DNA from: Hominisplanchenecus_A murintestinalis
GTDB lineage: Bacteria; Bacillota; Clostridia; Lachnospirales; Lachnospiraceae
DNA: 35,831 nt
NCBI RefSeq assembly: GCF_943193015.1
Contig: NZ_CALPCM010000029.1
Location: 1-35,831 of the forward strand
Direction: 5' to 3'
Below are positions 15,309 through 23,001 of this stretch, piece by piece (the stretch's first letter is position 1; each line of letters begins with the position of its first letter). The notes below the pieces were generated by a model that was given only the letters and a program-made list of their open reading frames with translations, did not search any database and had not been told where the DNA came from. Both the position numbers and the translations under genes were made by a program.

Positions 15309-17108
15309 TTATAACGAATAATCGCAGGTTTTCAGAGACAGATTCTTATTGTAATAGGGGTCGCCTTCCTCCAGAAAATCTGCCCAGCGGGTGCAGAGAT
15401 ACTGTTTTTCCCGCTCAAACCTCTGCTTTTTCTCTTCCGTATCCTCGTAGCCCCTCGTCTTTGATTCGAAATGGTACATCTCTACATAAGGGTCATAAAC
15501 TACAAGCCATCCCTCCGCCCTCACCCGCATACAAAAGTCCACATCATTAAAGGCCACTGCCAGCTTCTCATCCAATCCCTTCACTTTTTCAAAAACCTCC
15601 CTCTTTACCATAAGGCAGGCCGCTGTTACCGCACTCATATCCTGCTGGAGCACAGCCCGGTGCATATATCCGGTCATTGCCCGTTTCATCCCCACAAACA
15701 TGCTTCCCGCACATCCTCCGATTCCCATGACAATCCCTGCATGCTGAATGGTGTCGTCCGGAAAATACAGGCGCGCGCCAACGATGCCAGCCTCCGGTCT
15801 CTGGCAGTGCCCCAAAAATTCTTCTATCCAGTCCGGCGTAATAACTGTAACATCATTATTCATCAGTACAAAATAGTCGCCCTTTGCATGGGCGGCACCG
15901 AAATTATTGATTGCAGAATAATTGAACTCCCGTTTCCAGTACACCACGCGTACTCTGTTTTTTCCGTCGATGCTCTGGTAAAACGCAAAGGTTTCTTTCT
16001 GTGTACTATTATTTTCTACAATAATCACTTCATAATTCCGATAAGTTGAAATATTTTTAATAGAATCCAGACAGCGCTTTAAAGTATCCGCCTCATCCTT
16101 GTTCGGAATGATGATGGAAACCAATGGCTCACCGGAAACTTCATATTTTACCCGGTAAAATCCCCGATAGTTCAGCATAGATACCTGCGCCGGAGTCTCA
16201 CTGCGCTGCAGGTGCGCCTCCACCGCCCTTTTCCCTGCCTCTAGCGCATAATCCTTTCCAAAAGGATTGTCCGCCGTAGAAGCCGCATGAATCCGCCAGT
16301 GGTAAAGCACTTTCGGAATATGCACAATCTCCTCTGCCTCTTCTGCGCACCGGAAAATAAAATCATAATCCTGCGCGCCGTCATAAGCCGCATCCTGTCC
16401 GCCCACTTTCGCAAGAAGCTTCCGGCTTACCACCAGGAGATGGCAGATATAATTATTCGCCCTCAGCAGATCCACGCTGAAGTCCGGCTTGAAATGAGGC
16501 TGAAAATACTCGCTTAAATCTGCGCTTACCTTATCTTCATCACTGTAAATCATGTCGGGGCGCCCTTTTCTCTCAATTGCCTCCGCCACTTCGTAAAGCG
16601 CATTCTCCGTCAGCAAATCATCATGATCAAAAAGCGCCGTATAATCCCCTTCCGCCAGGGCAAGCGCCGCATTTGTATTTCCGGCAATCCCCTCGTTCTT
16701 CTCCATCTTCCGGTAACGGATAGGCAGTCCTTTCTCCTGGTATTCCCGAATAATACGCTCCGGTTCCCCATCGTCTCCACTCCCATCGGCAATGCACAGT
16801 TCCCAATTTCCATAAGTCTGGGCAGCCACCGATTCTATCATTTGGCGCAAAAAAGTTTCCGGCGTGCGGTAAACCGGAACGGCTACGCTGATAAGCGGTT
16901 CCCATTCCCACTTTCGGGCTTTCTGCCTCTCCCGCTGCTCCTCCGTTAACTCTTTGGAACGGAACCATTTATCATAGTCCACCTCCGCGTCTGCAAACCG
17001 CTCAGACAAGCGCACGATAAAATCTCTGACGCCATACCGTTTCAGATACAGGAAAGCTTTTTTCACATTATATAAAGTCAGGCGTTTCGCCATGTTTTTC
17101 AGATTCAT
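15309..17108 (-). CDS. Two-domain GT2 glycosyltransferase (first paralogue)
   Basis: The 599-residue protein has two GT-A-like domains. An N-terminal helical region (1-70) precedes domain 1 (LISVAVPVYRTPE from 72; DHDD at 161-164; YSDEDKVS at 188-195; AQDYDF). Domain 2 follows (LVSIIIPNKDEAD from 329; NNDV 417-420; FNDVDFCMRVRAEGW with the ED-like acid pair). Both domains look catalytically intact, so the enzyme might add two sugars or an alternating unit. It is clearly paralogous to the product of 18300-20132, sharing for instance QDMSAVTAAC and FNDVD. It has GGAGG just before the ATG and follows the aminotransferase by 41 bases. Confidence 0.9.
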   Translation of the reverse strand: MNLKNMAKRLTLYNVKKAFLYLKRYGVRDFIVRLSERFADAEVDYDKWFRSKELTEEQRERQKARKWEWEPLISVAVPVYRTPETFLRQMIESVAAQTYGNWELCIADGSGDDGEPERIIREYQEKGLPIRYRKMEKNEGIAGNTNAALALAEGDYTALFDHDDLLTENALYEVAEAIERKGRPDMIYSDEDKVSADLSEYFQPHFKPDFSVDLLRANNYICHLLVVSRKLLAKVGGQDAAYDGAQDYDFIFRCAEEAEEIVHIPKVLYHWRIHAASTADNPFGKDYALEAGKRAVEAHLQRSETPAQVSMLNYRGFYRVKYEVSGEPLVSIIIPNKDEADTLKRCLDSIKNISTYRNYEVIIVENNSTQKETFAFYQSIDGKNRVRVVYWKREFNYSAINNFGAAHAKGDYFVLMNNDVTVITPDWIEEFLGHCQRPEAGIVGARLYFPDDTIQHAGIVMGIGGCAGSMFVGMKRAMTGYMHRAVLQQDMSAVTAACLMVKREVFEKVKGLDEKLAVAFNDVDFCMRVRAEGWLVVYDPYVEMYHFESKTRGYEDTEEKKQRFEREKQYLCTRWADFLEEGDPYYNKNLSLKTCDYSL

Positions 17109-17149
17109 GCTTTTCCTCCAGAACTCCCAGACATAATCAAACTATCTAT

Positions 17150-18280
17150 TTAGGCTTCAAAAAACGCCGTCACTCTCTCTATGATTCTCTCCCTATCCTC
17201 TTGCTTTAAACGATAGTACATCGGCAGCCGCAGGATTCTCTCGCTCTCCTTTGTGGTATAGCGGTCCTCGCCATGAAAATATCCAAACTTCCGTCCCGCC
17301 GGAGCCGAATGCAGAGGAACATAATGGAACACCGCCTGGACTTCCTGTTCTTTCAGATAGGAAATCAGGCGCGTTCTGGTCTCTAAATCCTTGACTTTTA
17401 TATAGTACATATGAGCGTTATGCTCCGCATAATCCGGAATAAATGGCTGCTCAATATATCCCTTATCCGCCAGCGGACGCAGCCCTTCCTGATAATGTCC
17501 AAAGCTCGCCAGCCTGTCCTCGCGGATGATGTCTGCTTCCTCAAGCTGCGCCCACAGATATGCTGCATTCATATCGCTTGGAAGATAGGACGAACCATAG
17601 TCTACCCAGCGGTATTTATCAATCTGTCCCCGGAAAAACTGGCTCCGGTTGGTTCCCTTCTCTCTCAGGATTTCCGCTGCATCTTTCACGCCGTCGTCCG
17701 GAAAAGCCAGCGCGCCGCCCTCTCCCATAGAATAGTTCTTCGTTTCGTGGAAACTGTAGCATCCAAAATCACCGATACTTCCCAGCGCCCGGCCTTTATA
17801 GTATGCGCCTGCTCCCTGTGCCGCATCCTCTACCACTTTTACTCCATGCCGCCCGGCAATTTCCATAATTTCATCCATCGCACATCCTACGCCCGCATAA
17901 TGTACCGGGACAATCACCTTCGTCTTCTCTGTAATGGCATCTTCAATCAGCCGCTCGTCCAGATTCATCGTTTCCGGCCGGATGTCTACAAATACCAGCC
18001 GTGCTCCCCGCTGTACAAATGCATCTGCCGTAGACACAAACGTATAAGACGGAAGGATAACTTCATCCCCTGGCTGCACGCCGCTGAGCACCGCCGCCAT
18101 TTCCAGCGCATGTGTGCAGGACGTCGTCAACAGTACGTGCCGGAGTCCATACGCTTCAGACATCCAATCCGAACATTTTTTCGTAAACAGGCCGTCACCG
18201 CTGATTTTCCCGCTCTCAACCGCCTGGCGTATATATTCCAGTTCCTTTCCCGCAAAGGGAGGTACATTAAAGTTAATCAT
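17150..18280 (-). CDS. wecE: WecE/RffA-like dTDP-4-keto-6-deoxyhexose aminotransferase
   Basis: This PLP enzyme of the DegT/DnrJ/EryC1 family resembles Escherichia coli WecE, which makes dTDP-4-amino-4,6-dideoxygalactose (dTDP-Fuc4N). The 376 residues start MINFNVPPFAGKELEYI and share SGDGLFTKKC, SCTHALEMAA, GDEVILPSYTFVSTADAF, PVHYAGV, EDAAQG and SFHETKNYS, with K181 as the expected PLP-binding lysine. The start at 18280 matches WecE. Starts at 18328 or 18292 are open but would overlap, or lie next to, the upstream GT2 end. The gene is sandwiched between two paralogous two-domain GT2 genes, suggesting the amino sugar enters the polymer they build. dTDP-glucose synthesis genes and an N-acyltransferase are not in this window. 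Confidence 0.9.
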   Translation of the reverse strand: MINFNVPPFAGKELEYIRQAVESGKISGDGLFTKKCSDWMSEAYGLRHVLLTTSCTHALEMAAVLSGVQPGDEVILPSYTFVSTADAFVQRGARLVFVDIRPETMNLDERLIEDAITEKTKVIVPVHYAGVGCAMDEIMEIAGRHGVKVVEDAAQGAGAYYKGRALGSIGDFGCYSFHETKNYSMGEGGALAFPDDGVKDAAEILREKGTNRSQFFRGQIDKYRWVDYGSSYLPSDMNAAYLWAQLEEADIIREDRLASFGHYQEGLRPLADKGYIEQPFIPDYAEHNAHMYYIKVKDLETRTRLISYLKEQEVQAVFHYVPLHSAPAGRKFGYFHGEDRYTTKESERILRLPMYYRLKQEDRERIIERVTAFFEA

Positions 18281-18299
18281 CCGTTTTTCCATCCTTTTT

Positions 18300-20132
18300 C
18301 TATATGTCTTTATAAATCTCTGGGACACCGATATGCGGCTCCAGCGTCTTATCCCTCAGTGAAAAATCCGGGCGCATCCGTGTCAGGTTCGGACTGTAAA
18401 AAGGATCTCCCTTTTCCAGAAAACTGCTCCATTTATCAAGAAAGCGCCTGATTTCCCCGTGGAATCTTTCAACCTTCTCCGTGGTATCTTCATTCCCCCT
18501 GGATTTCGACTCATAGTGGTAAAACTGTGCATAAGGCGTATATACCACCCATTTTCCCATCTCCCGAACCCTAAGGCACAAATCCACATCATTAAAGGTA
18601 ACCTCCAGGCTCTCATCAAATCCGCCCAGTTCCTCGAAATCCTGCCGTTTCATCATCATGCAGGCCGCTGTCACCGCACTCATATCCTGTGTACAGATTA
18701 TTCTCCTGCAATACCCGGTCGCGCTCCTGCGCTCTCCCGAAAACGCATGTCCGGCAATCCCGCCCAGACCGATAACTACACCCGCATGCTGAACCGTGCC
18801 GTCCCCATAGTACAGCCGCGCTCCCACGGCTCCCGTATTTTCCCGGCTGCAGAGCTCCAGCATCTCCCCGATGCTCTCCTCACTGATCATCTCCGTATCG
18901 TTATTTAAAAAGAGAAAATATTCTCCCAATGCGTGAGATGCGCCAAAATTATTGATTGCCGAATAGTTAAAGCTTCCCTGATACGTCACCACCTTCACCC
19001 GCTCATCTGCACGCATCAGTTCCTCGTAAAGCGCAAACGTCTCCTGCCGTTCACTGTTATTTTCTATAATAAGAATCTCATAATTCCGATACAGGGACTT
19101 TTGATGCAGGGAAGAAATACACCGTTCCAAATCCTCCCTATGATCTTTGTTTGGAATCAATATCGATACTAACGGTTCATCTTTCACAAAATAACGCGTC
19201 CGGTACAGTCCAAGATACTCTCCCCGGCTCACCTCTCCGCGTATTCCCAGCCTGTCCAGATGCGCCTGCAGAGCACGCCGCCCCGCTTCAAAAGCGTAAA
19301 GCTTGCTCTCCTGATTCACAGCCGTAGAGTCCCCATGACACCGCCAATGGTACAAAACCTTCGGAATATGAGCGATTTTCTCCGTAGATTCCGCACACCG
19401 CAGGATAAAATCATAATCCTGAGCGCCATCATACGAGCCGTCCAAAAATCCCACCTGGCAGGCAAATTCCCGCCGTACCACAAGCAAATGGCAGATGTAG
19501 TTCATGCTTCTGAGCAAATCCGGATTAAAATCCGTCTTAAACTGTGGGTCAAACCGTTTTTTCCCGTCCATGGAAATCTTATCTTCGTCAGAATACAGCA
19601 CGTCATAGACGCCATCCTCATAGATTCTATGCGCACACTCATACAGCGCATCCGGAGCCAGGATATCATCATGGTCGGCAAAAACCAGATAATCCCCCCT
19701 TGCCATCCATATAGCTGCATTCGTATTTTCCGAAATCCCCAGCGGCTTCTCTGCACGGACAACACGGATTCTCCCATCCATACGGCAGTATTCCTCCAGA
19801 ATCCCGGTCAGCGGCGAATCTTCCCCGCTTCCGTCAGACAGGCACAGCTCCCACGCACCGTAACTTTGGCTCCTGACAGACTCAATCAGTTCCCCGAGAT
19901 ACGCCGCCTTCGTGCGGAACAAAGGAACTACTATGCTAAACACAGGCATATACGGAAACTGCTCATCCCCCTGCCGTGCAAGCTCCCGCTCATCCGGAGT
20001 ATTCTGCGCTATCCATTTCGAATAAGAAATAGCTCCCGGGCGGATACCTGTCAGCTTCTCCATCACCCGCCACGCCACGCCCTTCGCACCGTGTTCTTTA
20101 TAATAATTTGTGACTTTATCTATAAACTTCAT
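18300..20132 (-). CDS. Two-domain GT2 glycosyltransferase (second paralogue)
   Basis: The 610-residue protein has an N-terminal region (1-62), then GT-A domain 1 (FSIVVPLFRTKAAYL from 65; DHDD 153-156; YSDEDKIS 180-187; GAQDYDFILR). Domain 2 follows (LVSILIPNKDHRED from 321; NNDT 410-413; TFNDVDLCLRVRE). It aligns along its whole length with the product of 15309-17108 and is likely a duplication that has diverged, with acceptor or donor specificity differing. It is the first gene of the polysaccharide block, read from a near-consensus promoter at 20208-20236 with a leader of about 68 bases. The ribosome site is weak (AAGAGA). Confidence 0.9.
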   Translation of the reverse strand: MKFIDKVTNYYKEHGAKGVAWRVMEKLTGIRPGAISYSKWIAQNTPDERELARQGDEQFPYMPVFSIVVPLFRTKAAYLGELIESVRSQSYGAWELCLSDGSGEDSPLTGILEEYCRMDGRIRVVRAEKPLGISENTNAAIWMARGDYLVFADHDDILAPDALYECAHRIYEDGVYDVLYSDEDKISMDGKKRFDPQFKTDFNPDLLRSMNYICHLLVVRREFACQVGFLDGSYDGAQDYDFILRCAESTEKIAHIPKVLYHWRCHGDSTAVNQESKLYAFEAGRRALQAHLDRLGIRGEVSRGEYLGLYRTRYFVKDEPLVSILIPNKDHREDLERCISSLHQKSLYRNYEILIIENNSERQETFALYEELMRADERVKVVTYQGSFNYSAINNFGASHALGEYFLFLNNDTEMISEESIGEMLELCSRENTGAVGARLYYGDGTVQHAGVVIGLGGIAGHAFSGERRSATGYCRRIICTQDMSAVTAACMMMKRQDFEELGGFDESLEVTFNDVDLCLRVREMGKWVVYTPYAQFYHYESKSRGNEDTTEKVERFHGEIRRFLDKWSSFLEKGDPFYSPNLTRMRPDFSLRDKTLEPHIGVPEIYKDI

Positions 20133-20207
20133 GAAAATATATTCTCTTTTCTACGTATCGTCACTGTTCGCTCCGTTCACAGCAACTTCTATTTATCTGC
20201 TGTCCTT

Positions 20208-20236
20208 ATCATAGTCAAATTCAAATTGCATGTCAA
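20208..20236 (-). promoter_or_regulatory. Promoter of the polysaccharide operon
   Basis: Read leftward there is a perfect TTGACA (20231-20236), a 17-base spacer and TATGAT (20208-20213), one of the best promoter matches in the window. Its -35 shares base 20231 with the -35 of the rightward yfhO-family promoter, so both cannot be fully occupied at once. Confidence 0.8.
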
Positions 20237-20254
20237 GTGACAACATGCTATACT
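20226..20254 (+). promoter_or_regulatory. Extended -10 promoter for the YfhO-family gene
   Basis: TTGCAT (20226-20231), a 17-base spacer and TATACT (20249-20254), with a TG one base upstream of the -10 (TGCTATACT), make an extended -10 promoter. Transcription should begin near 20261, about 50 bases before the ATG at 20311. It overlaps the divergent promoter at 20208-20236 by 11 bases. Confidence 0.75.
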
Positions 20255-20310
20255 CTCCATAAATACAAACTATTCAGTATCAAATTGCGGTTTGTCACAA
20301 GGAGGTCAAG

Positions 20311-23001
20311 ATGAAAAAACTCAGCGCACCCACCAAAGCCCTTTTCTTTCTGTGGCTTCTGATTCTGCTCAGCTGTCTGGTAATTTTCCGGCGGTTTATC
20401 TTTGGCGATGAGCTTGCCGTATTTAAAGATGTAGGTTCAGATACGCTGCAGCAGTATCTGATGCATTACAATTCGATTATCAATTCCCTGCGGGACGGCA
20501 ATCTTTCTCTATGGGATTTTACGAATGGTTTCGGCACCAGCATGTATGCCCTGAACCTGTTCCATCCCCTTCTGTTCCTGCTCTATCTGGCAGGTACAGT
20601 GACAGGCCCCGCCCATCTGCCCATGCTGATGGTTTATTTCGAGATTCTGCAGATTTTCCTTGCCGCTACGGTGATGTTCTTTTTCTTAGGCGAATTTAAA
20701 TTCTCCGCAAGAACACGCGTGATTGGAGCATACCTCTATGGTTTTAACGGATATCTTCTGGTCTGGGGACAGCATTACCAGTTTGGCCTGTTTGTTATCC
20801 TGCTGCCGCTTCTGCTCTTGCTGGCTGAGCGGGCTGTCAGGCGGAAACAATTCAGCTTTTTGCTGGCGCTCGCCGTAAGTATTTCTGTTTTAAGCAGTGT
20901 GTACATGGCATATATGACGCTGCTTGCCCTGGGCCTGTATCTCCTGTTCCGCATTTTTTCTATGGAAGAAAGTTTTAAGGTGCGCATAAAACTTTTCCTT
21001 ATGAATTGTGGTTCTATTCTGCTGGGGCTTTTGATGATGATGGCAGTTTTCCTGCCTTCCATGCTTTACCTGACAAATATTTCTTCACGGATGGACGCCA
21101 GCCTGTCTCTGATTGAACGATTTTTAGGCAACATGAAACCTTTTGGGGACGCCTTTTATTCCACGGCTTTCTACCGCCTGTTTTCTTCAAATTTGTGTGG
21201 GATTTCTGACAATTATGTGGGCGATGTGAATTACTACGAAGCGCCTGTGCTGTTTATCGGCATCTTGTTTGTCATCTTGTTTTTCCAGTACTTGTTTACA
21301 ATCCACAGGCAGGATGCTTCCAAGAAACAGAAAGCCGCCCAGTACCTTGCAGTAGCTCTCTCCTGCTTTTTTATTTTTATCCAGGCAGGAAGCATGGTAT
21401 TTAACGCCTTTGTCCGCGCCTTTTCCAGGCACACGTTTGTATTTATGCCTTTTGCCGCGCTGCTCATGGCCTTTTCTCTCGAACAGATTTTTTCAAAAAG
21501 GAAAATTAACTTCCCGGGGCTTGCCGTCTCGGCGGCGCTTTTTGCCGTTCTTTTTCTGACAGCTCCGGAAGCAGTGCAGGCATCTCCCCTCTTCATCTGT
21601 CTCCTGGGATTCCTGATGATTGCCGTACTGCTCCTTGGCTGGCAGAAACGCTTTGCACTTCCGTCTTTCCTTGCTCCTGCGCTGCTGCTTATGCTGGTTA
21701 TTGTCAATATGATTTACGACAGCTACCATGCTTACAATAATCGGAATACTCTGCAAAAAAGCGACACCGAATATTTTGAACAGCTCTATGGGGCGGATAT
21801 GACCGAAGCGCTTGACTATCTTCGTGAAAATGACGAGACCTTCTACCGCGTAGAAAAAGATTATGATGCCGGAAGTTACTGTATGGACGCGCTGGCTCAG
21901 AACTATTTCGGCGTGAGCACTTACAATTCCGCACCAAACAGGTATGTGGCACGGTTTATCAAGAAACTGTGGCCGGGTCTGGAACGCTTATCCCCGTCCA
22001 TGTTCAGTTACCGCCAGACCGTCTACGATGCAGAGCTTGCTTCCCTGGTAAATATCAAGTACCTGCTCTCTAAAAACCCTGCCCTGGATGTGGATGGATT
22101 TTCCCTGAAAAAGCAATTTGGAAACCTGTATGTATACCAAAACCAGAATACCGGTTCTATCGGAAAATTTTACACGAAGATTATTTCCGAAGATAAAATT
22201 CCGCGGAATACATCTTCTATTGATATGGATTCTTTTCTTACAGACTATCTGATTGTAGAGCATTCCGGCTGCGGTGATGCTGCCGTCCTGAAAGATTATG
22301 AACTGAAAAAAGTGAAATATACGATTAAGGGACAGCATTTTGCCGGCACGGAAGAACTGACAATTCCCATTGACAGGGAAAAACTGGAAAGTTATGAACG
22401 TATTTACGCAGACTTTACCATCACCTTCGATTCTCCCGCTGTGGCCGCCGTGACTTTAAACAATTCCTGCTGCCGCTATATCTCCGCTACGGAGGACAAG
22501 AAAAAAGTGCATGTAAGGCTCCGTATTCCAAACCGAACCTGCAGAACAATCCGCATTTCCTCCACTGCCGGAGCTATCAATGGAAAAATCAGCAAAATAC
22601 ATTTCTACGGCGCTCCTTCCATCTGGACAGAGCATACACGAGCAGAAGTACAGTTTCCTGCGCCTGCGAAAGATACGCTGGTGGAAGGTAATGTAAACAA
22701 CTCTGTAGATGGGACGCTGATGGTAAGCATCCCTTATGAGGACGGATGGAACGCTTATATAGATGGAAAAACCGCAAAAATCCATCGGGCTGATTACGGA
22801 TTCATGGCTCTCGGCCTGACTGCCGGAAACCATGAAATCCGTCTGGAATACCAGGCGCCCGGCCTGCAGACGGGTATCCTGCTGAGCCTGCTCGGCTGGA
22901 GCATCTTCCTTATACTCTCAGCCCTCTCTCCCCATGGTTTCTGCCAGGTAAAGCGCCGCGCCTTCCAAAAGAAGCAGCAGCATGCAGATTCCCAAAATTA
23001 A
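20311..23001 (+). CDS. YfhO-family multispanning membrane protein (GT-C-like glycosyltransferase)
   Basis: The 896-residue protein has a GT-C-like layout. TM1 is at about 9-26, followed by an acidic first extracytoplasmic loop (FKDVGSDTLQQYLMHY, 38-53) where D40 and D44 are candidate catalytic residues. Then come a dozen or so hydrophobic helices to about residue 470, a large soluble outer domain (about 480-850) and a last helix near 858-875. In Bacillus and Listeria, YfhO-type proteins glycosylate lipoteichoic or wall teichoic acids from undecaprenyl-linked sugars. The same role here is inferred. AGGAGG lies before the ATG. The 3' end overlaps the opposite-strand ABC permease gene by 84 bases, and no rightward terminator was seen. 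Confidence 0.87.
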   Translation: MKKLSAPTKALFFLWLLILLSCLVIFRRFIFGDELAVFKDVGSDTLQQYLMHYNSIINSLRDGNLSLWDFTNGFGTSMYALNLFHPLLFLLYLAGTVTGPAHLPMLMVYFEILQIFLAATVMFFFLGEFKFSARTRVIGAYLYGFNGYLLVWGQHYQFGLFVILLPLLLLLAERAVRRKQFSFLLALAVSISVLSSVYMAYMTLLALGLYLLFRIFSMEESFKVRIKLFLMNCGSILLGLLMMMAVFLPSMLYLTNISSRMDASLSLIERFLGNMKPFGDAFYSTAFYRLFSSNLCGISDNYVGDVNYYEAPVLFIGILFVILFFQYLFTIHRQDASKKQKAAQYLAVALSCFFIFIQAGSMVFNAFVRAFSRHTFVFMPFAALLMAFSLEQIFSKRKINFPGLAVSAALFAVLFLTAPEAVQASPLFICLLGFLMIAVLLLGWQKRFALPSFLAPALLLMLVIVNMIYDSYHAYNNRNTLQKSDTEYFEQLYGADMTEALDYLRENDETFYRVEKDYDAGSYCMDALAQNYFGVSTYNSAPNRYVARFIKKLWPGLERLSPSMFSYRQTVYDAELASLVNIKYLLSKNPALDVDGFSLKKQFGNLYVYQNQNTGSIGKFYTKIISEDKIPRNTSSIDMDSFLTDYLIVEHSGCGDAAVLKDYELKKVKYTIKGQHFAGTEELTIPIDREKLESYERIYADFTITFDSPAVAAVTLNNSCCRYISATEDKKKVHVRLRIPNRTCRTIRISSTAGAINGKISKIHFYGAPSIWTEHTRAEVQFPAPAKDTLVEGNVNNSVDGTLMVSIPYEDGWNAYIDGKTAKIHRADYGFMALGLTAGNHEIRLEYQAPGLQTGILLSLLGWSIFLILSALSPHGFCQVKRRAFQKKQQHADSQN

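Noticed and set aside
17411..18451. Long rightward open frame opposite the aminotransferase and GT2 end
   Set aside because: The leftward aminotransferase has full catalytic motifs; the antisense translation is Cys/Arg/His rich with no domain or start signal.
19260..20240. Rightward open frame opposite the first GT2 gene
   Set aside because: It runs through the divergent promoters and is antisense to conserved GT2 motifs; no ribosome site supports it.
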